From Streptomyces sp. NBC_01591 (lineage in GTDB: Bacteria; Actinomycetota; Actinomycetes; Streptomycetales; Streptomycetaceae): a DNA stretch of 64,000 bases. Every line of letters begins with the position of its first letter. The stretch's first letter is position 1. Of the stretch, positions 42,806 through 51,068 are shown one piece after another. The notes below the pieces were generated by a model, which was not told the DNA's origin, made no database searches, and saw nothing but the letters and a program-made list of their open reading frames with translations. The stretch lies in the NCBI RefSeq assembly GCF_035918155.1, contig NZ_CP109327.1:8246001-8310000 (forward strand), written 5' to 3'. The position numbers were made by a program, and so were the translations under genes.

Positions 42806-43807
42806 TCAGGGCTCGACCGTCAGCACCTCGGCCACGGGGCGGCGAGGCGTGCGCGGCCCGTCGGGTCCGTATCCGAGGCGCACGATCATCTGCGGGTGGC
42901 CCGTGCCGAGGGCCGGGTCGCGCAGGAGATGCCGGATTTCCGGCCATTCGAGGGGCTGAGTCGCGAACGAGGCGACGAGCCCGTGCAGCACGGCGGTGAG
43001 CAGGACGCGCTCCAGGGCCTGACCGGCACGCAGCCAGTCCGCCGGGCGGTCGCGCGCGGTTCGGAGCAGGGCGAGCTGCGGCCGGCCCTCGAAGGGGACG
43101 TGAGCCCGGCCCGGGACGATGTCCGTGCCTGCGAAATCCCGGTTGAGGGCTCTGCCCGATGCGTCGGTGGGGCCGAAGGCGTGGTCCGGGACGCCGTCGA
43201 CCGGCGCCTCCACCTTTGTGTCCCGGGTCCAGTAGCGCTGTTCCGCCTCCCTCGCCGGGTCGCTCAGGTCGAAGCCCTCGGCGTCCCGGATCACTACGAG
43301 CACTCTCTCCAGGTGCTTCGGCGGCAGAAACGCGAAGTCGGACCCCTCGTCGTGGGCCGCTTCGGTGAGGTGCGCGCGGAGGTCGTCGGGGATCGCCCGG
43401 TCGTCGAACGGAAATCGGCTGGTGTGACGTTGCGGGATCGCGGGGTGCAGAGCGGCGAGTGCCGCGGCCGCCGGATTCTCGGGGGCTCCGGGGCGTTCCC
43501 CCAGGCGTACCGCCGCCACGACGGAGGGATCGGCGGGGACCGGAACAAGCGTCGTCACCGCGTCGAGGCCCCGGTGCTCCGCCGACACCCGGAGATTGAG
43601 CAGTGCCGCGCCACACCCCACATGCAAGCCGCGAGTCGAGGGGTCGGCCTCCGGCATCTCACGGTCGAACTCCGCCCGGAGCGTGAGAGTCCGGCTGGAG
43701 CGCCGGAACCCGAACCGCCAGGGCTGGGCGTTGTGCATGGACGGGGCGGCAGTGGCATCGGCGACGAGCTCCTTCAGCGTCGCGTCGTCGAGCGGCTGTG
43801 CAGGCAT
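42806..43807 (-). CDS. Acg-type nitroreductase-family protein
   Basis: 333 residues from ATG 43807 (run of six G about 8 nt upstream). Motifs APSMHNAQPWRF, STRGLHVGCGAALLNLR, QRHTSRFPFDDRAIP and HPQMIVRLGYGP match the large Acg/Rv2032-like branch of the nitroreductase family, which binds flavin but in mycobacteria lacks typical reductase activity. Such genes are often induced by hypoxia or redox stress; no regulator site is obvious here. It lies upstream of the kinase pair on the same strand, 158 nt away. Confidence 0.88.
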   Translation of the reverse strand: MPAQPLDDATLKELVADATAAPSMHNAQPWRFGFRRSSRTLTLRAEFDREMPEADPSTRGLHVGCGAALLNLRVSAEHRGLDAVTTLVPVPADPSVVAAVRLGERPGAPENPAAAALAALHPAIPQRHTSRFPFDDRAIPDDLRAHLTEAAHDEGSDFAFLPPKHLERVLVVIRDAEGFDLSDPAREAEQRYWTRDTKVEAPVDGVPDHAFGPTDASGRALNRDFAGTDIVPGRAHVPFEGRPQLALLRTARDRPADWLRAGQALERVLLTAVLHGLVASFATQPLEWPEIRHLLRDPALGTGHPQMIVRLGYGPDGPRTPRRPVAEVLTVEP

Positions 43808-44042
43808 CCGGCACCCCCCGCATCGCAGCGCACGGTGTCCTTTATCCGTCGCACGTCCGGCGGGACCGGCGCGAGAGGCCAGGTCGCCCGTCGGCCGGGC
43901 CGGGCGAGTCTCCCGTACGGCCGTACCAGCGGGAGAACGCCGCTGCCGCGCAGTGCGCGTCGCGGAGCGCAATGTCCGAATAGCGCCAGATTCGGCGTCC
44001 GGGGTCGGCCAGCATTTACGGCACCGGAGCCCGTGTACCGAT

Positions 44043-44098
44043 GAACCAGGAACCAGGAACCAGGAACCAGGAACCAGGAACCAGGAACCAGGAACCAG
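44043..44098 (+). repeat. Eight perfect tandem copies of heptanucleotide GAACCAG before a 2OG oxygenase gene
   Basis: 56 bp with no mismatch, ending 4 nt before ATG 44103. Each junction contains CAGGAA, giving a series of Shine-Dalgarno-like AGGA elements; the last one is about 9 nt from the start. An ATG at 44041 opens a 21-codon frame made of the repeat (NQEPGTR units) that stops at TGA 44104-44106, overlapping the oxygenase start as ATGA. With 9 (or 6) copies that ATG would be in frame with the oxygenase. Confidence 0.95.
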
Positions 44099-44102
44099 AC
44101 CC

Positions 44103-44834
44103 ATGATCGACACAGCACACCCGGCCGGAACGGTGCGCGACCTGGTCGACGCCACCGACTGGACCGCACTCACCGACGAGATCGCCGAATACGGCAGCGC
44201 CCCGACGGGGCCACTGCTCACCCCCGCTCAGTGCCGGGAGACCGCCGCTCTGTACGACGAGACCGAACGCTTCCGCTCCACCGTCGACATGGCCCGCCAC
44301 CGGTTCGGTTCCGGGCAGTACCGCTACTTCACCCACGATCTGCCCGAAGTGGTACGGGAGTTGCGGGAGGCGTTCTATCCGCACCTGCTGCGCATCGCCC
44401 GTGACTGGTCCGCGAAGCTGGGCACCTGTGCGCCGTGGCCCGACGAGCTGGCCGAGTGGCTCGGCATGTGTCACGAGGCCGGGCAGTCCAAGTCCGCCCA
44501 GATCCTTCTGCGTTACGGTGCCGGAGACTGGAACGCCCTGCATCGCGACGTGTTCGGCGACATGGTCTTCCCGCTCCAGGTCGTCATCGGTCTCGACGTG
44601 CCCGGCACCGACTACACCGGTGGTGAGTTCGTCATGACCGAACAGCGCCCCCGCGCACAGTCCCGCGGATCGGCCACCACTCTTCTCCAGGGTCACGGGC
44701 TGGTCTTCACCACCCGTGACCGGCCGGTCGCCTCCAAGCGCGGCTGGTCGACCGCGCCCATGAGGCACGGTGTCAGCACCGTCCGCACCGGTCGGCGCCG
44801 CACCCTCGGTCTCGTCTTCCACGACGCCGGGTGA
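44103..44834 (+). CDS. 2-oxoglutarate/Fe(II)-dependent oxygenase, prolyl-4-hydroxylase-like
   Basis: 243 residues from ATG 44103. The double-stranded beta-helix iron site reads LHRDVFGD (His 147, Asp 149) and MRHGVSTVRTGRR (His 212), with a downstream Arg (about 221-223) to bind 2-oxoglutarate. PLQVVIGLDVPGTDYTGGEF is the usual strand between them. The N-terminal 100 residues are helical. It is the family of small bacterial 2OG oxygenases that hydroxylate a protein side chain or small molecule; substrate unknown. Expression may be controlled by the adjoining heptanucleotide array. A strong hairpin follows. Confidence 0.85.
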   Translation: MIDTAHPAGTVRDLVDATDWTALTDEIAEYGSAPTGPLLTPAQCRETAALYDETERFRSTVDMARHRFGSGQYRYFTHDLPEVVRELREAFYPHLLRIARDWSAKLGTCAPWPDELAEWLGMCHEAGQSKSAQILLRYGAGDWNALHRDVFGDMVFPLQVVIGLDVPGTDYTGGEFVMTEQRPRAQSRGSATTLLQGHGLVFTTRDRPVASKRGWSTAPMRHGVSTVRTGRRRTLGLVFHDAG

Positions 44835-44849
44835 ACGACCTTCCTCGAC

Positions 44850-44879
44850 GCCGCCCGTGCCGACGGTGGCACGGGCGGC
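44850..44879. terminator. Hairpin between convergent oxygenase and prenyl synthase genes
   Basis: A perfect 12-bp stem (GCCGCCCGTGCC at 44850-44861 with 44868-44879) and a 6-nt loop, 15 nt after the oxygenase stop. Confidence 0.8.
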
Positions 44880-44934
44880 ATCCGGCCCACCGGCTGACGG
44901 GCCGCGGAGGAAGAGACCGGTGGCCGGACCCGGA

Positions 44935-45987
44935 TCACCCGGTGCGGTCGATGAGGAACGGGAGGAGCGCGAGGATCTCGTCGAGCGCGGCCGGAGCGAG
45001 CGGAACAGTCTCCAGGCTGCGGCGAGCGCTGTCCAGCTGCTGGTGGGCCTCGGTCAGGGTGGCGGAGCGACCGCCGGCTTCCTCGACGAGTTCGGCTGCC
45101 CGCCGGGCGCCGGTGCCGTCGAGCGGGTTTCCGGAGCTGAGCAGTGTGGCGAGCCGCCGGGCGGCGGGACGGTCCGCGGCCAGGGCCGAGAGGACGGGGT
45201 ACGTCTTCTTCAGCCGGCGCAGATCGCTGTGCACGGGCTTGCCCGTGACCTCGGGATCTCCCCAGATCCCGAGGAGATCGTCCACCGCCTGGAACCCCAC
45301 CCCGAGATGCCGGCCCGCCCGGGCGAGCGCGTCGACGGTAGTGGCCGGGGCACCCGCGAGCACCGCGCCCAGACCGGCCGCGCAGCCGAGCAGCGCACCT
45401 GTCTTGTGCTCGGCCATCCACCGGTACTCGTGCGGCTGGACCGCCTCCGGCCCGATCCACGGCCGGGACTCGAAGAGCAGGTCGTCGGCCTGACCGCGTA
45501 CCAGGTCGGTCAGCGTCCGGGCGAGATGACGGACCGCCGCCGCGCTGTGCCTTCCGGGGGAGTCGGCCAGGGTCTGCACGGCCAGCGCGAAGAGTGCGTC
45601 GCCTGCGAGGATCGCCGGGCCGGTTCCGTACGCCTTCCACACGGTGGCACGCTGTCTGCGGGTCTCGTCGCCGTCCATGATGTCGTCGTGGAGGAGCGAG
45701 AAGACATGGATCAGTTCCACGGCGACCGCGCCGACGACCGCGTCCTCCGCCGGTGCGCCGGCGGCCTCGGCGCTGAGCAGCGTGAGGGTCTGGCGGATCC
45801 CCTTGCCCTGTGAGCCCGGGGCGGGGCTGCCGTCCGCCGTGGCCCACCCGAGGGAGAAGGCGGCCATCTCCGCGTGCCACGGATGCAGGCGCCGCACGGC
45901 CTGTGCGAGCGCCGGGCGCACGAGGTCGCGACAGCGGGCGAGCACCTCCGGCGCCGCGGCCAGTCGGGTTGCGGGCGGTGGTGTCAT
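44935..45987 (-). CDS. Polyprenyl diphosphate synthase (IdsA/GGPP synthase-like)
   Basis: 350 residues. The first aspartate-rich motif is LLHDDIMDGDETRR and the second GVGFQAVDDLLGIWGDPEVTGKP, so both Mg-diphosphate sites of a trans-prenyltransferase are present; QGKGIRQTL replaces the common GGKRxRP at the N-terminus. It should condense IPP with an allylic diphosphate. No terpene cyclase or prenyltransferase lies nearby. ATG 45987 overlaps the stop of the TPR gene (ATGA), so the two form one transcription unit controlled from the palindromic region at 47.1 kb. Confidence 0.9.
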   Translation of the reverse strand: MTPPPATRLAAAPEVLARCRDLVRPALAQAVRRLHPWHAEMAAFSLGWATADGSPAPGSQGKGIRQTLTLLSAEAAGAPAEDAVVGAVAVELIHVFSLLHDDIMDGDETRRQRATVWKAYGTGPAILAGDALFALAVQTLADSPGRHSAAAVRHLARTLTDLVRGQADDLLFESRPWIGPEAVQPHEYRWMAEHKTGALLGCAAGLGAVLAGAPATTVDALARAGRHLGVGFQAVDDLLGIWGDPEVTGKPVHSDLRRLKKTYPVLSALAADRPAARRLATLLSSGNPLDGTGARRAAELVEEAGGRSATLTEAHQQLDSARRSLETVPLAPAALDEILALLPFLIDRTG

Positions 45988-47048
45988 CGTCGTCCGCTCT
46001 CCTCGTCCGTGTCGCCGTCGACCGGCACCACGCCGAGTTCGGCGTACGCCTTGTCCACCATGTCGCGGGCGTTGAGCAGGCCGATCCGGCTGAGGGTGCG
46101 GCGCAATTCGTTCAGATCCGCTGCGGTGTCGTTCCGGTCGCGGCCGAGCCGGGCCAGCGATTTGACGAGCCCGAGCCGGGCCAGTGCCTCACCCCGGGGC
46201 TCGGTCATGGCGCGGAACTCCCCGAGCGCTTCCTCGTACACCCCGCGCGCCTCCTCGTACCGGCCGGCGCGGAAGAGGACGTTGGCGCGCATCTTGTGGT
46301 TGTAGGCGAGCGCACTGGACAACTTCATCTCGCGGCACGTGAGTTCGGCCTCCGCCAACAGGGCGAGGGCACGCTCCGGATCGGCGTCCCGCAGGGAGAT
46401 GATGTCGGCCATGCCACGCAGGGCCCACGCCCGGCCGCGCCGGTCGTCCGCGTTGCCCGCGAGTTCGGCCGCCTCCTCGAACATGGCCAGGGCCGTGTCG
46501 AGCGAGCCCGTGTTGCGGTGGATCTGCGCGATTCCCTCCAGCGCCCACACGGTGTGACGCGCCTCGCCTCGCGCGCGTGCTTCGGCGAGCAGCTGTTCGT
46601 GCAGTGCAGCAACGGTCCGGTAGTCGCCCTGTATTCGACCGGTCTCCGCAAGGCCGGCGAGGGAGTAGCCGCGGGCGACGATGTCCCCGCCGCGCTTGCC
46701 CATGTCGGCCGCGAGCCCCAACAGTCGGAAGGCGAGCCTGAGTTCACCGCGCTGTCTGGCCAGCGTCCCCCCGCTCCACAGTGCCCAGGCCATTGCCCCG
46801 AGGTCACCGGCCGAGCGGGCGGACCGGTAGCTGGCCTTCCAGGCCCGATCGGCTTCCGCCACGTTGCCGAGCCTGCGGTGCGCCTCGGCCACGGCGAGCC
46901 CGCACCGGGCCACCTCCTGCTGCGAACCGGAGAGTTCGGCCTCCCTCAAGTGCCGTACTCCTTCTGCCAGTACATCTGTGAGAGAGGAGTTCACCGACAT
47001 CTTGGTGAGGGCGCCTTGGTACTCGGGCGCCAGTGCCTTGCTGTGCAT
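45984..47048 (-). CDS. TPR-type helical repeat protein
   Basis: 354 residues from ATG 47048 (GAAAGG 6 nt upstream). Nearly all is tetratricopeptide-like helical hairpins, for example VARCGLAVAEAHRRLGNVAE with ADRAWKASYRSARSAGDLGA, and YNHKMRANVLFRAGRYEEAR. No other domain, signal or membrane segment. Translational coupling to a prenyl synthase suggests a partner or regulator of it, or a shared response, but its function is unknown. Confidence 0.8.
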   Translation of the reverse strand: MHSKALAPEYQGALTKMSVNSSLTDVLAEGVRHLREAELSGSQQEVARCGLAVAEAHRRLGNVAEADRAWKASYRSARSAGDLGAMAWALWSGGTLARQRGELRLAFRLLGLAADMGKRGGDIVARGYSLAGLAETGRIQGDYRTVAALHEQLLAEARARGEARHTVWALEGIAQIHRNTGSLDTALAMFEEAAELAGNADDRRGRAWALRGMADIISLRDADPERALALLAEAELTCREMKLSSALAYNHKMRANVLFRAGRYEEARGVYEEALGEFRAMTEPRGEALARLGLVKSLARLGRDRNDTAADLNELRRTLSRIGLLNARDMVDKAYAELGVVPVDGDTDEESGRR

Positions 47049-47083
47049 GGGAGCCTTTCGTGCACTGCCGGATCGAGGCAGGA

Positions 47084-47123
47084 GCAACTATACGCTCCAT
47101 GTATACATGTAGTGCATAGTTGC
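47084..47123. promoter_or_regulatory. 40-bp composite palindrome upstream of the TPR/prenyl synthase unit
   Basis: Outer arms GCAACTAT (47084-47091) and ATAGTTGC (47116-47123) and an inner perfect palindrome CATGTATACATG (47098-47109) share exactly the same centre. On the reverse strand TATAGT (47092-47087) is a good -10 box for the TPR gene, so a bound protein would cover the promoter. This AT-rich island is exceptional in the window. Confidence 0.75.
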
Positions 47124-47449
47124 CTTGATGGACGGACTCGGGTGCTCTTGGGGGGTCGGACGTCGGCTTGCCGCTTGCGGCGAACCGCTTTGCTGTGGAT
47201 CAAGACGACGGTCGCGCGTCCGAGGTTGCTCCGAGATCAACGGAAGTCGACATTGCCGCTACGGCAGGGCTGCGGCCCTGCGTCGGCCTGTACGTGGCCA
47301 TGGGGCCGGAACCGCCCTGGCTGACGTCGCCGACTCCATCCGTAATGCCGACGAATGTCAGCGGTTACTGTCGCCGCCATATGCCCTGGCCATAGTAAAA
47401 GACAGAAACATTTGAGAGCCTCTTGCGTCGTATGGCAATCGCTTACATG

Positions 47450-48010
47450 CTGACGCGCAGCCCCCGCACCAGTCGGGCACGGTCCTCGCCGCCACCGCGC
47501 TGCTCGCCGTCGGGACGGCGGGGGCAGTCCTGGGCCTCGACGCCGACCCTCCGCTGGACCGCGAACGCACCCACGCCCGTGACCACGCTGACGCTTCCGA
47601 GGGCCGTGGACTCCGCGCCGGACGCATCCGGCGTCTACCTGGTGCTCAAGCGGGCCTCCGTGAGCGGGGCGACGCAGCTGATGACCGGGGACGTCGTCGA
47701 GACGGCGACAGGGGCGGCGGTGGCCCACATCGGCAGTTTCGGGCTGCCGTCTGCCTCGGGCCGGCTCAAGAGCGCCGATCAGGGATTCATCGAGCCCTAC
47801 CTCCCGGCAGGCTGCGGCCAGCGGATCACGGTGACGTACTGCAAGCCGGTCGGCACCGAGGCGGGCGTGGCCCATACGGGCGGCCTTCCCACGGTCACCG
47901 ATCCGTCGTCCGGCAGCTGCCTGAGCACCACCTCGCAGACCACGGGCCGGGGCGGCAGGTCACGGTGGTGGGCAACGCGGCCGCGGCGGCCGGGCCCGCA
48001 GCGGACTGAA
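47450..48010 (+). pseudogene. Possible broken gene for an exported protein
   Basis: Three frames together read like one secreted or membrane-anchored protein: a hydrophobic start SGTVLAATALLAVGTAGAVL, a central TGAAVAHIGSFGLPSASGRL with ITVTYCKPVGTEAGVAHTGG, and a terminal [18 protein letters not shown] before a TGA at about 48009. No family is recognised and no clean start codon exists. The interpretation as a frameshifted gene is tentative. The preceding 47124-47449 shows nothing coding. Confidence 0.35.
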
Positions 48011-48121
48011 TCATTGAATCCGGAACAACGCCGTGCCCGCGGCCGGGTCCCTCCTTGTGAAGCGGTACAGGCGCCCACTGGCTAAGCTCGACGAGGGGCC
48101 CAGTACGGGACGGAGGCTGCC

Positions 48122-48583
48122 ATGACGACGACTCTCGAACCGCGTGATGTCCCCCCTCGCCTCGCCACCGGTGCGTTCATCCTGAACTCCGGCCTGGGCA
48201 AGCTGAAGGCCGACGCGGAGACGGCCCAAGGCCTGCACGGCATGGCCTGTGTCGCCTACCCGTTCCTGAAGAAGATCGAGCCCGAGCGATTCACCCGGCT
48301 GCTCGCCTGGTCGGAGATCGCGGTCGGTGGAACGCTGCTCGCCCCTTTTGTGCCGACCCGACTGGCCGGGCTGGCGCTGACGGGGTTCTCCGGGGGCCTG
48401 ATCGGTCTGTATCTCCGGGTTCCCGGAATGCGGGAGCCCGGAAGCCTCCGGCCCACCCAGAACGGCGTCCCCATGGCCAAGGACTTCTGGATGCTGGGCA
48501 TCGGTCTCGGTTTCCTGGGCGCCAATGCCCGCCGGTCACGCGCGGCCGCGTCCAGATGTCCATGGCACCGGTCCCGGGGCTGA
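48122..48583 (+). CDS. Small DoxX-like membrane protein
   Basis: 153 residues from ATG 48122 (GGAGG 5 nt upstream). It has about three to four membrane segments; PRLATGAFILNSGLGKLKAD at the N-terminus and LLAWSEIAVGGTLLAPFVPT resemble the DoxX/DoxD-like membrane family. No catalytic role can be assigned. It is followed by a small helical gene in the same orientation. Confidence 0.7.
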   Translation: MTTTLEPRDVPPRLATGAFILNSGLGKLKADAETAQGLHGMACVAYPFLKKIEPERFTRLLAWSEIAVGGTLLAPFVPTRLAGLALTGFSGGLIGLYLRVPGMREPGSLRPTQNGVPMAKDFWMLGIGLGFLGANARRSRAAASRCPWHRSRG

Positions 48584-48652
48584 CAGATCGGCCGGGGCCC
48601 GTACGGGCGACGCCGGGTTCCGTGGCGGGGCCCGCACATCCAAGGAGTGACC

Positions 48653-48844
48653 ATGAGTGAGTCGGACGAACTCCGCAATCGTGTGCAACAGATGCGAGCC
48701 AAGGCGAAGAACCTGAAGGACGAGGCCGAGCGCGCCACCGACCCGGAGGAACGCCGGCGCCTGAAGGAGAAGGCCCGCAGGATCGAATCGGAGAGTGAGC
48801 AGGTCAGCGGCATGGCGAGTGGCGATATCTACCCCCTGGAGTGA
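48653..48844 (+). CDS. Small charged helical protein (DUF6381-like)
   Basis: 63 residues from ATG 48653 with AAGGAG 5 nt upstream. Almost entirely one charged alpha-helix: RNRVQQMRAKAKNLKDEAER, then DPEERRRLKEKARRIESESE. It matches my recollection of the short DUF6381 family of Streptomyces (unverified). A long hairpin follows. Confidence 0.75.
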   Translation: MSESDELRNRVQQMRAKAKNLKDEAERATDPEERRRLKEKARRIESESEQVSGMASGDIYPLE

Positions 48845-48874
48845 GGCCGGGGAAGGTCCGGCCCCGTTTCCCCG

Positions 48875-48920
48875 TTCCCCCGGTTCCGTACCGGCAGGAC
48901 GCCGTACGGGACCGGGGGAA
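48875..48920 (+). terminator. Strong 17-bp hairpin after the small helical gene
   Basis: Arms at 48875-48891 (beginning TTCCCCCGGTTCCGTAC) and 48904-48920 pair over 17 bp with one G-U pair and a 12-nt loop. Confidence 0.8.
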
Positions 48921-48951
48921 TGCTGACGCGCCCCGGACGTTGAACAACGGT

Positions 48952-49989
48952 GTGAGCTCAGTGATCGCATCCACCCGGTTTTCCGTGCTCGACCGGTCCC
49001 GCATCCGTGAGGGGCACGACGGCCCGGCGGCACTGCGCGACTCGGTGCGCCTCGCCCAGGAGGCGGAGGCGCTCGGATTCCACCGGTTCTGGGTGTCCGA
49101 ACACCACAGTGTGCCGGGTGTCGCCGGTTCGGCGCCGACCGTGCTGGCCGCAGCCGTCGCGGCTGCCACATCCACCATCAGGGTCGGTACGGGCGGCGTC
49201 ATGCTGCCCAATCACCAACCGCTGTTGGTGGCCGAGCAGTTCGGTGTGCTGGAGTCCCTGTTCCCCGGCCGGATCGACATGGGCCTCGGCCGCTCGGTGG
49301 GCTTCACCGACGGCATCCGCAGGGCGCTCGGACGGGACAAGTCCGCCGCCGAGGACTTCGCCGGGCAGCTCACCGAACTGCTCGGCTGGCTGGACGGTAC
49401 ACAGCGGGCCCACCCGCAGGTGCATGCCCTTCCCACCGAGGGTCTGCGCATCCCCCCGTTCCTGCTGGCCACCGGCGAGGGTGCGGGCATCGCGGCCGCT
49501 GCGGGGCTGCCGCTGGTGATCGGAGACCTCCGCGGCCGGGAGAAGCTGCTGCGAGCCGTCGAACGCTACCGCCAGGAATTCCGCCCCTCCTCCTGGGCCG
49601 CGGAGCCCTACGTCGTCGTGGCCGGGACGATCGCGCTCGCCGACAGCGCGGAGGAGGCCCGTCGGCTCCTGATCCCGGAAGCGTGGTCCATGGCCCATTC
49701 CCGGACCCACGGCGTCTTCCCGCCGCTCGCCCCCGCCGAGCGGGTCGAGGCGCGGACGATGACGGAGAAGGAGCGCGGCTTCTACGAGAACGGGTTGCGC
49801 GGCCACCTCCACGGCACGGAGGACCAAGTGGTCACGGAGCTCGAAACGGCCATCAAGGAGACCGGCGCCGACGAGGTGCTCGTGACGACCAGTACGTACG
49901 ACCGTGCGGCTCTGGTCGACTCATTGCGCCGCCTGGCCCGGATCGCGCAACTGACCCCGCACCGGGGAGTGCCCGGCGCACTCCTGTGA
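48952..49989 (+). CDS. Luciferase-like (LLM) flavin-dependent oxidoreductase, MsnO8-type
   Basis: About 345 residues from GTG 48952 (GTG 48961 is also possible; no strong ribosome site for either). Motifs FSVLDRSRIREGHDGPAALR, EAEALGFHRFWVSEHHSVPG, IRVGTGGVMLPNHQPLLVAE and FPGRIDMGLGRSVGFTDG are those of FMN/F420-linked LLM oxidoreductases with a bacterial-luciferase barrel. Substrate unknown. Confidence 0.88.
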   Translation: MSSVIASTRFSVLDRSRIREGHDGPAALRDSVRLAQEAEALGFHRFWVSEHHSVPGVAGSAPTVLAAAVAAATSTIRVGTGGVMLPNHQPLLVAEQFGVLESLFPGRIDMGLGRSVGFTDGIRRALGRDKSAAEDFAGQLTELLGWLDGTQRAHPQVHALPTEGLRIPPFLLATGEGAGIAAAAGLPLVIGDLRGREKLLRAVERYRQEFRPSSWAAEPYVVVAGTIALADSAEEARRLLIPEAWSMAHSRTHGVFPPLAPAERVEARTMTEKERGFYENGLRGHLHGTEDQVVTELETAIKETGADEVLVTTSTYDRAALVDSLRRLARIAQLTPHRGVPGALL

Positions 49990-50078
49990 CAACGCACCAC
50001 GAGCGGCGAGAGCCGGTCGGCCGTGCGAGTCGCCGAGCACCTGCCCTGCGAAACCGTCACTCGGGGCTCCATGCGGCC

Positions 50079-50405
50079 TCCGGCCATGCGTACTCGTCGA
50101 AGCCGTCCGGGAGCTTCCCGCACGGGGCGTGAACCACGACGGCGAGCGTTCCGGTGGGCCGGTGCCAGTCCACGCCGACCATGTAGGCGGTGTCCGGGCG
50201 CTCGAACCTGAAGCCCATGTCGGTGACGTTCTCGCCGGTCGTCGTGGACCCGCTGTGCCTCCTGTTCGAGCCGGACAGCCACCCGGTCCGGATCGGTCGC
50301 CGGATACGGTGTCCCGTTCCACACCCGGTACCCGGCGCAGCCCATCACCACGACGATCAGCAATCCGGTGAACAACAGAATCAGGAGAACGGGTCGCTTC
50401 TGATC
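50079..50405 (-). pseudogene. Frameshifted small membrane protein gene
   Basis: Reverse strand: KRPVLLILLFTGLLIVVVMG (a membrane segment) then VWNGTPYPATDPDRVAVRLE and QEAQRVHDD in one frame; the continuation ENVTDMGFRFERPDTAYMVG with WHRPTGTLAVVVHAPCGKLP and a natural stop near 50079 is in another. One base is missing at about 50235. No start codon precedes the membrane segment in frame, so the 5' end may also be lost. Confidence 0.6.
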
Positions 50406-51068
50406 GCCGTTCTCGAGGGTGAGACCACCGCCGATCAGTACCTGCAGTTCTGGCCGGCGGCGCCCCGCCCCGACGAGGTCGTCAGGCAGACGGCAGGGGT
50501 TGCGGACGATTGGCATCGGCAGGCGCACGTTCTGCCGCCGCCTCCGTCACCGCAACAGCGCGCCGAGGCAGAGCGCCGCCGGGCAGCGGAGCAGGCGCGG
50601 GCCGATGAGGCCGCACAGAGGCGCGCCGAAGCCCTGGAATGGGGCGGGCGGTTGCCCAGCCAGAGCCTTCGGGGAGGTCGGCGGCAATGTGGCGGGGCTG
50701 CTGCGTCTGGACTGCGACCTCCTGCACGCGGTGGATGCGGCGGGACCAGTGGCCCAGCGGTCCATCGTCCGCTGGGCCGCCCACCGCGCGTACACGGAAG
50801 CGGGCCTGAGCGGCATCGACTGGATTGTGACCGCGCTCGATGCATTGGACCTCGGACACGACATGCCGGCGCCGTTCGACGATCTCCGGCGCACCTGGGA
50901 CCGCTTCTTCGCCGACCGGACGATCCCTCACACCCTTGTGGACTCGACCGACGGCAGCCGGGGAGGGATCCTGAAGCAGGCCATGGCGGTGCCCGCGCTG
51001 TTCGACGCGGCGGAGCAGCGTGCGTGTCGATGGCGGGGGAGGAGCGCGGCAGCGGCGATGGTGAGGGC
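50393..51068 (+). pseudogene. Broken gene of unknown function
   Basis: Frame 1 reads DQYLQFWPAAPRPDEVVRQT then a charged helix (SPQQRAEAERRRAAEQARAD...) up to about 50660; frame 2 continues with ARAFGEVGGNVAGLLRLDCD, RSIVRWAAHRAYTEAGLSGI, DLGHDMPAPFDDLRRTWDRF and TLVDSTDGSRGGILKQAMAV. The halves look like one protein split by a frameshift near 50660-50680. No family recognised, no start found; its 5' end overlaps that of the broken membrane gene on the other strand. Confidence 0.5.

Noticed and set aside
43808..44221. N-terminal extension of the nitroreductase across the GAACCAG repeats
   Set aside because: The reverse-strand translation of the repeats (VPGSWFL units) is not family-like; ATG 43807 has a good ribosome site and starts the conserved domain.
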